From: RGDT01 sp964630925
Lineage (GTDB): Bacteria > Planctomycetota > Planctomycetia > Gemmatales > Gemmataceae
Reading direction: 5' to 3'
Assembly (NCBI GenBank): GCA_964630925.1
Contig: CAZVZK010000016.1
Span: forward strand, 42,418-106,417
DNA length: 64,000 bases
In this document: piece by piece, positions 17,186-25,675 of the stretch
Layout of the letters: each line of letters starts with the position of its first letter
How positions within the stretch are numbered: position 1 is the first letter of the stretch
Translations under genes and position numbers: made by a program
The notes under the pieces: model-generated
What the model saw: only the letters and a program-made list of their open reading frames with translations
Told to the model about the DNA's origin: nothing
The model's database searches: none

Positions 17186-19327
17186 ATGCACATCATGCGC
17201 GCGACGGTCCTCGCCGCCCTGATCCTGGCGGCCTCGGTGTCCGCCCAGGCGGAGGCCCCGCGGCCGCCGCTGTCGTACTACGCCCTCCGCGCCCTGGGCG
17301 AGGACGCCGTCCAGAAGGAGCTGAAGCTGGACGCGACGCAGCAAAAGAAGGCCGCGGACCTGGCAGGCACCCCGGCCGCCGTGCGGATGTCCGGATGGCG
17401 CCGCGACGGCAAGTCGGCGGCGGAGATGGCCGCCGAGATCGAGAAACTGCTGGCGTTCCTCAAGCCCGATCAGCGGGCGCGTCTGCGTGGCATCGGCCTG
17501 CAGCGAGCCGAGGCGCTGACCGCCGGCAGGCGCGTCCTCGCCTCCGACAAGGCGCTGCACGACGAGCTGAAGCTCACCAGGGCGCAGCGGGAGAAACTGG
17601 AGGGCGGCGCGGCACTGGCCGACGTGCTGGACGCCGTGCAGAAGAAGGCCCTCGGCGCCATGAAGGGCACGCCGATGGCGAAGGCGGGCCCCTGGGGCGA
17701 GTGGGGCAAGAAGGACGCCCGCCCGAAGGACGGCTGGGGCAAGTCGGACAAGGAGAAGAAGACGAAGGCGGCACCGCCCGTCCTGCAATACCTCGCCGCC
17801 GAGGCCGTCGCGGCCGAGCTGAAGCTCACGAAGGAGCAGCGCCGCACGCTCGACACCATCGAGAAGAAGTGGTCGCCGACGAAGACCGGCTTCGGGAAGA
17901 AGGGCCGCGACGAGCCTTCCAAACTCGCCGCCCAGGCCGAGGACGACGCGCGGGCCGCCCTCGACGCCGGCCAGGCGAAGCGTCTCGGCCAGATCATGCT
18001 GCAGGCCGAGGCGAAGGCGCGGCGGGGCGGGCGCGACCTGTTCACCCTCCCGGCGGTCCTGGCCGTCCTGAGGCCGACGGACGAGCAGAGGGCCGAGCTG
18101 TCCGGCATCATGGCCGCACGGCAGAAGGCGCTTTACGCCGTCATCGCCGCCGGCAAGGACGTGCCCGACGCCGTGCGGAAGCACAACGCCGAGACGGAAC
18201 GCCGGCTGCGTGCCGCGCTCACGCCGGAGCAGCGCGAGGCGCTGGCCTCGCTGGTCGGCGAGCCGTTCGAGGCGGACGTGCCCCTGCGGCGGTTCGAACC
18301 CGACGGGCCGTTCGCCAGCGCCCGCGCGCCGCGATACTTGCTCCTGACGGCCATCCCCTTCCTCACGCACCCGCCGCTGCACGCGGAGTTGGGCCTGGAC
18401 GCGGGCCAGGCGGCGAAGCTCGGGGAGCTGGCCGTCCGCGCCCGCGCCGCCGCGCCGGCCAGCCAGGAGGTGGCCGCCGAAACGGCGGAGGCGTTCGAGA
18501 AGGCACTGGGGCGGATCCTCAAGCCGGCCCAGCTGCAGCGCCTCCGTGAGGTGATGTTCCAGCACCACGCCGCGGGCCTGTTCGGCAGGGCCACCCTGGC
18601 ACGCATCATCGAGGCCCGCCAGCGCCTCGCCCTGACCGAGGACCAGATCGCGAAGCTGCCCGCCGCGCGGAACATGGAGGACGTGCTGACGGAGGCGCAG
18701 AAGGCCGCGTGGAAGGGGATGGTCGGCAAGCCGTGGGACGGCAGCCTGACGCCGGCCCGGCAACGCTCCACGAACCTGACCCCCACGCTGACGTTCCTCC
18801 AGGACGCCGGGGTGAGCGCGGACCTCGCCCTCACCGACGCCCAGAAGGGCAGACTCGCCGCCATCGCCGCCGACTTCGAGAAGGCGGTGACGGCACGCAA
18901 TGAAGGGCGGGCCGACTTCGACGCACAGCTCAAGAAACTCGAGGCCGCCCGCGACGCCGCCGAGGACGCGGCGCGGAAGCTCCTCACCCCCGCCCAGACG
19001 AAGCGGCGGGCCGAGCTGGAGATGCAGCAGAAGGCCGCGCAGGGCATGTACAACCTCCTGTACGCGGCGGCCGAGACGCTCAAGACCACCGCCGACCAGA
19101 AGAAGGCCATCACGGCGGCGGCCGCCGACGAGCGGGCGCTCCTCGCGCTGCTGCGCAAGGAATCGACCCCGGCGGACCAGCTCTCGGAGGAGTACCGGGC
19201 GGCCGGCGAGACGATCCGCTCTGGCTCGGCGCTGCGCATGGAGGCGTTGCTCAATGACGCGCAGCGGACGAGGCTGCGTGGGCTGCTCGGCAAGCCGTTC
19301 AAGGGCACCCTGCCGGGGGCGCGATAA
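17186..19327 (+). CDS. Secreted LTxxQ-repeat protein 2
   Basis: 713 residues with a signal peptide (TVLAALILAASVSAQAEA). Repeated helical units again: LKLDATQQKKA, LKLTRAQREKL, LKLTKEQRRTL, LTPEQREAL, LALTEDQIAKL, LTEAQKAAW, LTDAQKGRL and LTPAQTKRR. The region about 165-195 is lysine-rich and low in complexity (GKKDARPKDGWGKSDK). It ends in LRGLLGKPFKGTLPG, matching its neighbours. The gene begins 14 bases after the first paralogue stops, so all three are probably cotranscribed. Start at 17186 chosen for the AGGGG 7 to 8 bases upstream. Confidence 0.85.
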   Translation: MHIMRATVLAALILAASVSAQAEAPRPPLSYYALRALGEDAVQKELKLDATQQKKAADLAGTPAAVRMSGWRRDGKSAAEMAAEIEKLLAFLKPDQRARLRGIGLQRAEALTAGRRVLASDKALHDELKLTRAQREKLEGGAALADVLDAVQKKALGAMKGTPMAKAGPWGEWGKKDARPKDGWGKSDKEKKTKAAPPVLQYLAAEAVAAELKLTKEQRRTLDTIEKKWSPTKTGFGKKGRDEPSKLAAQAEDDARAALDAGQAKRLGQIMLQAEAKARRGGRDLFTLPAVLAVLRPTDEQRAELSGIMAARQKALYAVIAAGKDVPDAVRKHNAETERRLRAALTPEQREALASLVGEPFEADVPLRRFEPDGPFASARAPRYLLLTAIPFLTHPPLHAELGLDAGQAAKLGELAVRARAAAPASQEVAAETAEAFEKALGRILKPAQLQRLREVMFQHHAAGLFGRATLARIIEARQRLALTEDQIAKLPAARNMEDVLTEAQKAAWKGMVGKPWDGSLTPARQRSTNLTPTLTFLQDAGVSADLALTDAQKGRLAAIAADFEKAVTARNEGRADFDAQLKKLEAARDAAEDAARKLLTPAQTKRRAELEMQQKAAQGMYNLLYAAAETLKTTADQKKAITAAAADERALLALLRKESTPADQLSEEYRAAGETIRSGSALRMEALLNDAQRTRLRGLLGKPFKGTLPGAR

Positions 19328-19341
19328 GGCGGGGGGTACTC

Positions 19342-20928
19342 ATGCGCAGCGGATCCGCGTTCCTTTGGGTGGCGCTCCTCACCGGCGCGGCGGCCGGACA
19401 GCCGCCGGCCCTCCAACTGCTGGGGCATCGCCCCGTCGCCGACGACCTCGCCCTCACCGAGAAGCAGAGAGGTGCGGTGGCCGTCCTGGCCGGCGGGTGG
19501 CGGCCCGCCAGGCCACGGACCGCCACCGTCGGCAAGAAGATCAGGGCCGACGCCGACGCCCTCGACGCGAAGGCGCGGGCACTCCTCACGGCGGGGCAGG
19601 CGAAGCGGCTGGCTGAAATCGAGCAGCAGTTGGCACGCCGCGCCGCCGGGCCCCTGGGCGAGCTTCTGCTGCCGGGTGTCGCTCAGGCTCTGGAGCTGAG
19701 CGATGCTCAACGGCAGAGGCTGACGGACCTGCGCGACGTGCGGCAGCGGGAGGCATGGGCGCTCTACGCCGGCGACGGCGGTCCGGGGCCGGTTCTGGCG
19801 CGGCTGAAGGCTCACCATGCGGAGACGCGGGGCCGCATGCTGGCCGTGCTGACCAGGAAGCAGCGGGATGCGCTGCCGCTCCTGTCCGGCAAGCCATTCA
19901 CGTGGGAGGTGAAACTCGAGCCGGTCCCGACGTTCCACCGGCGGGAATCGTTGGAACGCCTCCACGCCGTCCTGGAGGGCCTTCGGTTCGCCGCCTCCCC
20001 GTCGCTGCACGACGAGCTGAAGCTGAACGCCGCCCAGAGGAAAAAGCTCATGGTGGCCGCGTGGTGGGCGCATTCGGCGCTCCCCATCCGGCCCACGGAC
20101 GACCTCGCCGGGCTGCAGACGACACAGGCCAGGGAGAGCGAGGAGGCGCTCGCCGGCTTCCTGGCGGCGGCCCAGCTCGCGCGGCTCAAGCAGATCGTCA
20201 TCCAGGCCTATGCCGCCCCGGGGGATCGGGGCATGGATGACATGATTCGGTTCGTCGAGGTGCGGGAGGCCCTCGCCCTGTCGCCGAAACAGGTGGAGCG
20301 GCTGCTCGATCGCGAGCGGGCCGCCGACGTGCTGGGCGACGGGCAGAAGGCGGTGCTGAAGGCGATGGCGGGCCTGCCGTGGGGCAAGCGGCTGGAGGAC
20401 GGCAGACGCCGCCCACCCCGGTCGATCCTGGGCCTGCTGAGCTGCCCCGACGTGGGCAGAGAGCTGAAGATCACCGACGCCCAGGCCGAGGCGTTCTTCC
20501 GCATCGACATGAAACTGCAGGACGATCCGAACAAGAAAGCGGCGGACGACGCGCACGCGGCGGCCCGCAAGCTCCTCGACGCCGAGCAGGCGAGGCGGCT
20601 CGATGAGCTAAGAATCCGGCAGCACCTCTACTACGGCATTTGGGGGCTCGTCGAGCTCGGCGCGGCCGCCCCGCTGAATCTGAACGCGGGCCAGCGGGAA
20701 CGCATCGCGGCCCTCTGGGAATGGCAAACGGCGTTGTGGGAGGCGATGTCGCAAGAGCTCGCCTCCGCTCGGGCGGCGGGCGGCCCGGCCAACGCTCCCG
20801 GCTTCTACGACGGTCACTCGGCCCTCCGAGAGGCGACGAACCGGCGGATGGAGGCGGTGCTGAACGCGGGGCAGCGCGGCAGGCTCGTAGATCTGATGGG
20901 CAAGCATTTCGCCGGCCGCCTGCCCTGA
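19342..20928 (+). CDS. Secreted LTxxQ-repeat protein 3
   Basis: 528 residues, shorter than its two paralogues. A short signal-like start (FLWVALLTGAAAGQ) is followed by LTEKQRGAV, LSDAQRQRL, LTRKQRDAL, LNAAQRKKL, LSPKQVERL, LNAGQRERI and VLNAGQRGRL. The ending, VDLMGKHFAGRLP, is the same as in the other two. It begins 14 bases after gene 2 stops. The shared C-terminal block, also repeated internally as LSGKPFTW and LVGEPFEA in the trio, indicates that a unit of about 150-190 residues was duplicated within and between genes. Last gene of the group; a convergent gene follows. Confidence 0.85.
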   Translation: MRSGSAFLWVALLTGAAAGQPPALQLLGHRPVADDLALTEKQRGAVAVLAGGWRPARPRTATVGKKIRADADALDAKARALLTAGQAKRLAEIEQQLARRAAGPLGELLLPGVAQALELSDAQRQRLTDLRDVRQREAWALYAGDGGPGPVLARLKAHHAETRGRMLAVLTRKQRDALPLLSGKPFTWEVKLEPVPTFHRRESLERLHAVLEGLRFAASPSLHDELKLNAAQRKKLMVAAWWAHSALPIRPTDDLAGLQTTQARESEEALAGFLAAAQLARLKQIVIQAYAAPGDRGMDDMIRFVEVREALALSPKQVERLLDRERAADVLGDGQKAVLKAMAGLPWGKRLEDGRRRPPRSILGLLSCPDVGRELKITDAQAEAFFRIDMKLQDDPNKKAADDAHAAARKLLDAEQARRLDELRIRQHLYYGIWGLVELGAAAPLNLNAGQRERIAALWEWQTALWEAMSQELASARAAGGPANAPGFYDGHSALREATNRRMEAVLNAGQRGRLVDLMGKHFAGRLP

Positions 20929-20961
20929 GCATTGATCGACCCGGTGACTGGTGAGCCACTC

Positions 20962-21516
20962 TTATTCCGCAGCCTCCGCCAGCGCCCGCGCGAGATCCTC
21001 CTTCGTGCCGACGTAGACGAGGTCGGCCATCACGGTCAGGTGCAGGCTGCCGCCGCCACGCAGCCAGCCCTCGCCACGCGCCACGGCCTCGACCATCAAC
21101 ACGTGGTGCGACGAGTGGGCACGCCGGGCCTCCCCGAGCGAGCGCTCCTGTGCGGCGGCCAGCTTCGCGCCGACGCCCTGGCCGCCCCCCTTCGCCGTCG
21201 CATCGATCATCGTCTTGTAGGCGGCGCGGACCTGGTCCTCGGCGGCGTACGACCACTCACGCGGCAGCGTGTTGACGGTGAACGACGACAGGCCGGTCTT
21301 CTCCTTGCACTCGACGCGGTGCCCGCGGATGTACCAGCCCGGCGGCGGGGCATAGGTGACCCGCTTCTCCTCCCTCCCCGTGTTGCCCACGGCCAGGGCG
21401 ACGGTGATGACTGCGGCCGTCCGCACCTCGCCGAATTTCGGCGCCCTGGTGGGGGATGCGGCGGCGGGGACGAGAGACGCGAGGAGCAGGACGGCGGCGC
21501 GAGTACAGCGGGACAT
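20962..21516 (-). CDS. Secreted protein of unknown function
   Basis: 184 residues with a signal peptide (AAVLLLASLVPAAA). The mature part contains TAAVITVALAVGN, a basic stretch, and helical sections such as EDQVRAAYKTMIDATAKGGG. It ends with LHLTVMADLVYVGTKEDLAR. No family was recognised. GGAG lies 6 bases before the ATG, supporting this start. It converges on the LTxxQ trio and is divergent from the DUF1080 gene. The 175-base divergent gap holds a perfect 10-base palindrome, GTTTGCAAAC at 21592-21601, which could be an operator. Confidence 0.75.
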   Translation of the reverse strand: MSRCTRAAVLLLASLVPAAASPTRAPKFGEVRTAAVITVALAVGNTGREEKRVTYAPPPGWYIRGHRVECKEKTGLSSFTVNTLPREWSYAAEDQVRAAYKTMIDATAKGGGQGVGAKLAAAQERSLGEARRAHSSHHVLMVEAVARGEGWLRGGGSLHLTVMADLVYVGTKEDLARALAEAAE

Positions 21517-21691
21517 GGGCCACTCCTTTGACGGACTGTTCCGATCCGTTATTGGCGTGTGGCTGAAGCGAAGGGCGTGCCGTGGGCGGGCGTTTGCAAA
21601 CATTACATGGCCGGCCCGGCGCGGTGGCCGCGGACGGGCCGCGGGGCGTAAGATGGCCCTGCCCTGCCACCAACTCCATGAGGCCCCGCCG

Positions 21692-22399
21692 ATGTCCCTC
21701 TCCCGGTATCTCACCCTCGCCTGGGTCGCGTTCGCATTCACGGCCCACGCCGAGGACAGGAAGGCCGTTGACCTGTTCGACGGCACCAGCCTGAAGGGCT
21801 GGAAGACGCGCGGCGACGCCAAGCGCAGCAAGTGGGTCGTCGGCCGCGTGGCCCTGGACGAGAAGGACGAGAAGAAGTTCGCGGTGACGCCGGTGGACCC
21901 GGCGGCGGGCGGCGGCCCGGCGGCTCGCGTCCTCATCAACGCCTCGACGGGCGTGGACCTCTACTCGGAGAAGGTGTTCGGCGACTGCACCATCGAGGTC
22001 GAGCTGATGGTGCCGAAGGGGTCGAATTCGGGCATCTACGTGATGGGCGAGTACGAGGTGCAGATCCTCGACAGTTACGGCAAGAAGAAGGTCGGCCCCG
22101 GCGACATGGGCGGGCTGTACAACGCCGCGGCGCCGAAGGAGAACGCCTGCAAGAAGCCGGGCGAGTGGCAGAAGTTCGTGATCGACTTCCAGGCGCCGAA
22201 GTTCGCCGACGGCAAGAAGACGGCGAACGCGAAGTTCGTGAAGGTGACGCTGAACGACACGGTGATCCACGAGAACGTGGAGATGAAGGGGCCGACGCCG
22301 TCGTGCCTGACGGGCAAGGAGAAGGCGGAGGGGCCGATCATGTTCCAGGGCGACCACGGCCCGGTGGCGTTCCGCAACATCCGCGTGACGCCGAAGTGA
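21692..22399 (+). CDS. Secreted DUF1080 (3-keto-disaccharide hydrolase-like) protein
   Basis: 235 residues: signal peptide (about 1-20, ending AHA) and one DUF1080 jelly-roll domain. Family landmarks are VDLFDGTSLKGWK near the start, the strand SNSGIYVMGEYEVQILDSYG and the final strand VAFRNIRVTPK. DUF1080 proteins are very numerous in planctomycetes; characterised members hydrolyse 3-keto-glycosides, but many may only bind glycans. The active residues of this member were not assigned. An unknown gene follows 7 bases after the stop and could be cotranscribed. Confidence 0.9.
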   Translation: MSLSRYLTLAWVAFAFTAHAEDRKAVDLFDGTSLKGWKTRGDAKRSKWVVGRVALDEKDEKKFAVTPVDPAAGGGPAARVLINASTGVDLYSEKVFGDCTIEVELMVPKGSNSGIYVMGEYEVQILDSYGKKKVGPGDMGGLYNAAAPKENACKKPGEWQKFVIDFQAPKFADGKKTANAKFVKVTLNDTVIHENVEMKGPTPSCLTGKEKAEGPIMFQGDHGPVAFRNIRVTPK

Positions 22400-22406
22400 G
22401 GCGGCG

Positions 22407-23117
22407 ATGGCGTGCGACATCCACACGCGGGCGGAGGTGCGCCAGGCCGGCGTCTGGCGCATGGCCGGGCGGGTGTGGCCCGCACGCTGGGAGGACGACG
22501 GGCTCACCGACGAACCGTACTCCAGCCGGTGCTACGAGGCCTTCTCCATCCTGGCCGAGGTGCGTCAGGGCGAGCGCGGGATCCGACCCATCGCGCCCCC
22601 GCGCGGGCTACCCGACGACGTGTCGGCCGAGGTGAAGTTGTTTTCCGACGGGTGGGATTCGGACGGCCACAACCATAGCTGGCATTCGCTGCGGCACCTG
22701 TTGGAGTACCCACACTGGCAGGCCTCCTACACGGTAGAAGGCTTCGTGAACGGCGAGGATTTCCGCCGCATCCTCGCCGGGGGCAGGCCGGCCCAGTGGT
22801 GGTATCGGGGCGCGAGGCTCGAGGGGGCCGTCTCGGAGCGGCGGATGCGCGAGCTGCTCGCCGTCGGCCACGACACGAGCCTGACCTACACCCTCATGAA
22901 GTGGTCGGTCCTGTACCGGGACGCCGCAACGGTTCTCGTCACCGAGGCCATCCCCCGCCTCGTCGCCCTGGCCTCGCCGGAGCCGTGCGTCCTGAGCTGG
23001 GCGGAGCAGGCCATCGCCGGCGACAAGTCGGCGCTCGTGCCGCTGCACGACTGGCTCGAAGAGCACGGCCGGCCAGGTATGGACGATGTGCGAATGGTGT
23101 TTTTCTTCGATAACTGA
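22407..23117 (+). CDS. Uncharacterised protein (MACDIH type)
   Basis: 236 residues, cytoplasmic by appearance (no signal peptide or membrane segment). It opens with MACDIHTRAEVR and has a central motif SDGWDSDGHNHSWHSL rich in His and Asp. Openings of this kind occur in uncharacterised bacterial and phage proteins; I recall the pattern but cannot assign a function. The clustered Cys, His and Asp residues could bind a metal (inference). It starts 7 bases after the DUF1080 gene and is followed after 23 bases by another small gene in the same direction. Confidence 0.7.
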   Translation: MACDIHTRAEVRQAGVWRMAGRVWPARWEDDGLTDEPYSSRCYEAFSILAEVRQGERGIRPIAPPRGLPDDVSAEVKLFSDGWDSDGHNHSWHSLRHLLEYPHWQASYTVEGFVNGEDFRRILAGGRPAQWWYRGARLEGAVSERRMRELLAVGHDTSLTYTLMKWSVLYRDAATVLVTEAIPRLVALASPEPCVLSWAEQAIAGDKSALVPLHDWLEEHGRPGMDDVRMVFFFDN

Positions 23118-23140
23118 CCTCCTGGGATCATTCAACGATC

Positions 23141-23527
23141 ATGTCAACCCCCGTCGTGGTCAGCACGCAGGCCGCCGCCGCACGTGCCGCGAAGTTGCGC
23201 AGGCAACACGAGGAGGATTCCCTCACCCCTTACTCGGAGGCCGATTTGGAGAAGGACTGGCAGTTCAAGATCGTCACCGGGAACTTCAGCACCCCGGCGC
23301 TATTCAAGGCCGTGTGCGAGGAGCAGGGCCGGTGGGGCTGGGTGTTCGTCGAGAAGTTCGACGACCAGCGCGTCCGCTTCAAGCGTCCGGCTTCCGAGGC
23401 GGAGAAGGACGCCGGCCGCCAGGGCGACCCGTTCAAGTCGCAAAGCACCGCGGCGGCCGGCTGCGCCCCCGCCCTCGTCTTCCTTTGCCTGGGCGCGCTG
23501 AGCCTCTACTGGCTCACGCTCGCATGA
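23141..23527 (+). CDS. Small tail-anchored protein of unknown function
   Basis: 128 residues. The soluble part contains WQFKIVTGNFSTPALF and WGWVFVEKFDDQRVRFKRP. The C-terminus is a single hydrophobic helix (GCAPALVFLCLGALSLYWLT), so it is probably a tail-anchored membrane protein. The pattern resembles small planctomycete proteins with a DUF4177-like strand-rich domain, but that is a guess. Same direction as the preceding unknown gene; convergent with the phosphatase gene, 10 bases away. Confidence 0.7.
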   Translation: MSTPVVVSTQAAAARAAKLRRQHEEDSLTPYSEADLEKDWQFKIVTGNFSTPALFKAVCEEQGRWGWVFVEKFDDQRVRFKRPASEAEKDAGRQGDPFKSQSTAAAGCAPALVFLCLGALSLYWLTLA

Positions 23528-23537
23528 GCGGGAGACT

Positions 23538-23882
23538 TCATTCGGGACGTATCGATCCAAGCGCCGGCACCGAGCGTGGCACACGCTCCCACAGCAACCG
23601 CACCAGCTCAGGCTGCATCAACGTGTAGTCGTCCCCGATGTCCAGGCAGACGACACGCTTCCCGCGGAGCTGCGTGCCGAAAGCACGTTTCATCTTCGCC
23701 CCGTGGGCGGCCTCCATCACGAAGATGACGTCGGCCCACTCGATCAGGTCCGCCGTCAGCGGCTCCTCGGCGTCAGGCGCCACGCCAGCGGACAGCGCCT
23801 CGACGCCGGCGACGCCGTGGAAGACGCGCTCCGCCGTCGGGCTGCGCAAGCGGTTGCGGGCGCACACGAACAGCAGACGCAT
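23538..23882 (-). CDS. Short low-molecular-weight protein tyrosine phosphatase-like protein
   Basis: 114 residues, shorter than classical LMW phosphatases (about 150). The P-loop lies at the extreme N-terminus: LLFVCARNRLRSPTAE, with the CX5R nucleophile Cys8 and Arg14. DIGDDYTLMQPELVRLL near the C-terminus would supply the acid region. Proteins of this compact subgroup usually carry CxxNxxRSPTAE. Substrate unknown. The neighbouring genes do not suggest a capsule or arsenate role. A hairpin-forming repeat follows upstream of its start, between it and the DUF1552 gene. Confidence 0.82.
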   Translation of the reverse strand: MRLLFVCARNRLRSPTAERVFHGVAGVEALSAGVAPDAEEPLTADLIEWADVIFVMEAAHGAKMKRAFGTQLRGKRVVCLDIGDDYTLMQPELVRLLWERVPRSVPALGSIRPE

Positions 23883-23904
23883 GGGCCGATCCTCCGCCGC
23901 TATC

Positions 23905-23954
23905 GTAGAGCACGCACGCTGCGTGCTCCCGAGCACGCTGGAAGCGTACTCTAC
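23905..23954. repeat. Imperfect inverted repeat overlapping the DUF1552 stop
   Basis: Arms of 23 bases at 23905-23927 and 23932-23954 match at 18 of 23 positions, with a 4-base loop. The outer ends are GTAGAG and CTCTAC. The right arm contains the TAG stop of the DUF1552 gene (23953-23951). The sequence therefore forms a long hairpin at the 3' end of that transcript and upstream of the phosphatase gene. It looks like a dispersed palindromic element; it could serve as a terminator. Confidence 0.6.
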
Positions 23955-25219
23955 GAAAGACCCGCCAACGGCCGCGAGCCGGACCCGAACCGGTCCGCCT
24001 TCACGCCGAGGCGTTGCAGCAGGCTCACGAACAGGTCGCCCAGCGGCGGCGCCCCCTTCTCGGGGAACGCCAGGTGCTGGCCGTGCTTGAACCCGCCGCC
24101 CGCCAGGATCACCGGCAGATTCTTCACCGAGTGCGTGCTGGCGTTGCCCAGGTTGGAGCTGAAGAAGACCGACGTGGTGTCGAGCAGCGTGCCGCCGCCC
24201 TCCTTCGTCGCCTTCAGCTTGCCGAGGAACTCCGACAGCGTCTTGAGCTTCTCGACCTCGACCTTCTTGAGCTGGTCGATCTTGGTCGGGTCCTTGCCGT
24301 GGTGCGACAGGTCGTGGTGGCCCTGCGAGACGCCGGCGATGGGCGGCACGCTGCTCGTGCCGAGCAACAGCAGCGTCATCAGCCGCGTCGAGTCGGTCTG
24401 CAACGCCAGGTGCATCAGGTCGAACATCAGCCTCGCCTTGCCGACCACGTCCGCCGGGTTGTTGGCGTTGACCGGCGGCTTGACATCGACCTTCGGCTTG
24501 GGCTTCTTGCCCCACTCGCCGGCGCGGGCCATGCGCCCCTCCAGCTCGCGGACGCTGGTGAAATACTCGTCGAGCTTCTCGCGGTCCGAAGAGGCGATCT
24601 TCGGGTGCAGCTTGCGCGCCTCGCCCCGGACGGCGTCGAGGATGCTCTGCCCGTCACGCAGCCGGCGGGCCTGTTCTTTCACGTCCTCGGGCCGGCCCGG
24701 CAGGAACAGCCGCGAGAACACGCTCGTCGGCCAGCAGTCCGACGGCACCAGCGCCCCGGTGCGCGTCCACGACAGGCTGAACCCCTCGCACGACAGGGCC
24801 AGGCTGGGGAAGCGCGTCTCGCCGCCGATGTGTTCGGCCGCCAACTGATCGACCGAGATGCTGTTCTTGAACCCGGCGCGGCGCTCCGGGTGCGGCGCCG
24901 TCGTCAGGAAGCTGAAGATCGAATCGTGGCTGTGGCCCACGTCGGGGTGCTGCAGGCCCGACATCACCGTGAAGTCGGCCCGATGCTCCTTCAGTACTTC
25001 CAGGTGTGGCGTGGCCTCGTAGTCCTTGCCGGCCTTCTTCGGGAAGAACGCCTCGGGGTGCAGGCCCAGAGGGGCGCACACACACACGAGCCGTCTTGGT
25101 GTTTGGTGTTTAGTGTTTGGTGTTTGGTGTTCCGGAGGGGCGGCGGCAAACGCTTCGAGCCAGGGGAGGGCGAGCGACACGCCGGCGGCGCGGAGGAGGG
25201 TGCGGCGGTGGAGGGCCAT
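23951..25219 (-). CDS. DUF1552 secreted protein
   Basis: 422 residues. A Tat-like signal peptide (HRRTLLRAAGVSLALPWLEAFAAA) is followed by the DUF1552 domain (RRLVCVCAPLGLHPEAFFP... to the end). DUF1552 genes normally sit directly after DUF1592-type genes in planctomycetes; here an S23 gene lies between. Residues about 29-41 (EHQTPNTKHQTPR) have no place in the family and are encoded by a heptanucleotide repeat tract (25098-25132) that stays in frame just after the signal peptide. GAGG 5 bases upstream supports the start. The biochemical role of DUF1552 is not established. Confidence 0.92.
   Translation of the reverse strand: MALHRRTLLRAAGVSLALPWLEAFAAAPPEHQTPNTKHQTPRRLVCVCAPLGLHPEAFFPKKAGKDYEATPHLEVLKEHRADFTVMSGLQHPDVGHSHDSIFSFLTTAPHPERRAGFKNSISVDQLAAEHIGGETRFPSLALSCEGFSLSWTRTGALVPSDCWPTSVFSRLFLPGRPEDVKEQARRLRDGQSILDAVRGEARKLHPKIASSDREKLDEYFTSVRELEGRMARAGEWGKKPKPKVDVKPPVNANNPADVVGKARLMFDLMHLALQTDSTRLMTLLLLGTSSVPPIAGVSQGHHDLSHHGKDPTKIDQLKKVEVEKLKTLSEFLGKLKATKEGGGTLLDTTSVFFSSNLGNASTHSVKNLPVILAGGGFKHGQHLAFPEKGAPPLGDLFVSLLQRLGVKADRFGSGSRPLAGLS
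25098..25132. repeat. Heptanucleotide repeat tract, left copy (GGTGTTT)
   Basis: Five consecutive 7-base units on the plus strand: GGTGTTT, GGTGTTT, AGTGTTT, GGTGTTT, GGTGTTC. The tract lies inside the DUF1552 coding region and is translated on the minus strand as HQTPNTKHQTP. The same unit occurs in opposite orientation at 25676-25700, so the two tracts bracket the S23 gene as inverted repeats. Confidence 0.85.
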
Positions 25220-25239
25220 GGGATCCTCGTTTCTATTGG

Positions 25240-25638
25240 TCATTCGGCCTGACACGTCGCGTCTGCGGAGGCAGGGCGCGGCTTCCCGATCGCTTTCAGG
25301 TAGGCGTTCAACTTGAGGGGCAACAGATCCAGGGTCGCCTGCAACGCCGTGGTCTGGTCGCTGGTGAGCAGCCGTCGCCGGAAGGCCCGGCGGAGCCAGT
25401 GTTGCGCCTCCATCAAGGATCCGCGAGCGATCCGGAGGAATCGGCGGGTGTCCCCCTGGCTCCCCCGCCCGCTCCCTTCCGCGATGTTCGCGCCGATACT
25501 GTCCGCCGCCCGGACGACTTGCTTCCCGATAGTGTCCCGAGCCAGCGTGTCCCACGTACAAACGATCTCCCAGACGGCGTCCGCCAACGCCTCGGAGAGC
25601 TTGTACACTTCGAGGTCCTGGAACCGGACAAACCCCAT
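25240..25638 (-). CDS. Four-helix-bundle protein, S23 / 23S rRNA intervening-sequence family
   Basis: 132 residues. It shows the family pattern: RFQDLEVYKLSEALADAVW at the N-terminus, then the central signature RAADSIGANIAEGSGRGS, RRFLRIARGSLMEAQHWL and a C-terminal helix. Family members were first found encoded inside 23S rRNA intervening sequences; the Avd protein of diversity-generating retroelements has the same fold. No reverse transcriptase or template repeat is visible here. Start at 25638 chosen for GGAGG 7 bases upstream; a longer frame reads back through the heptad tract. It sits between DUF1592 and DUF1552 genes, flanked by inverted heptad tracts. Confidence 0.88.
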   Translation of the reverse strand: MGFVRFQDLEVYKLSEALADAVWEIVCTWDTLARDTIGKQVVRAADSIGANIAEGSGRGSQGDTRRFLRIARGSLMEAQHWLRRAFRRRLLTSDQTTALQATLDLLPLKLNAYLKAIGKPRPASADATCQAE

Positions 25639-25675
25639 GACCTGCCCTCCCCCCTCGTCAACTTCCACCTCTCCA

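Noticed and set aside
20962..21939. Longer start for the secreted unknown protein (to 21939)
   Set aside because: It would overlap the DUF1080 gene on the other strand; the internal ATG at 21516 has a signal peptide and a ribosome site.
25098..25132. Possible CRISPR array or microsatellite of phase-variation type
   Set aside because: Units are 7 bases with no spacers, so not CRISPR. Because the unit is 7 bases, loss or gain of single units would break the DUF1552 frame; phase variation is possible but only one state is seen, so no claim is made.
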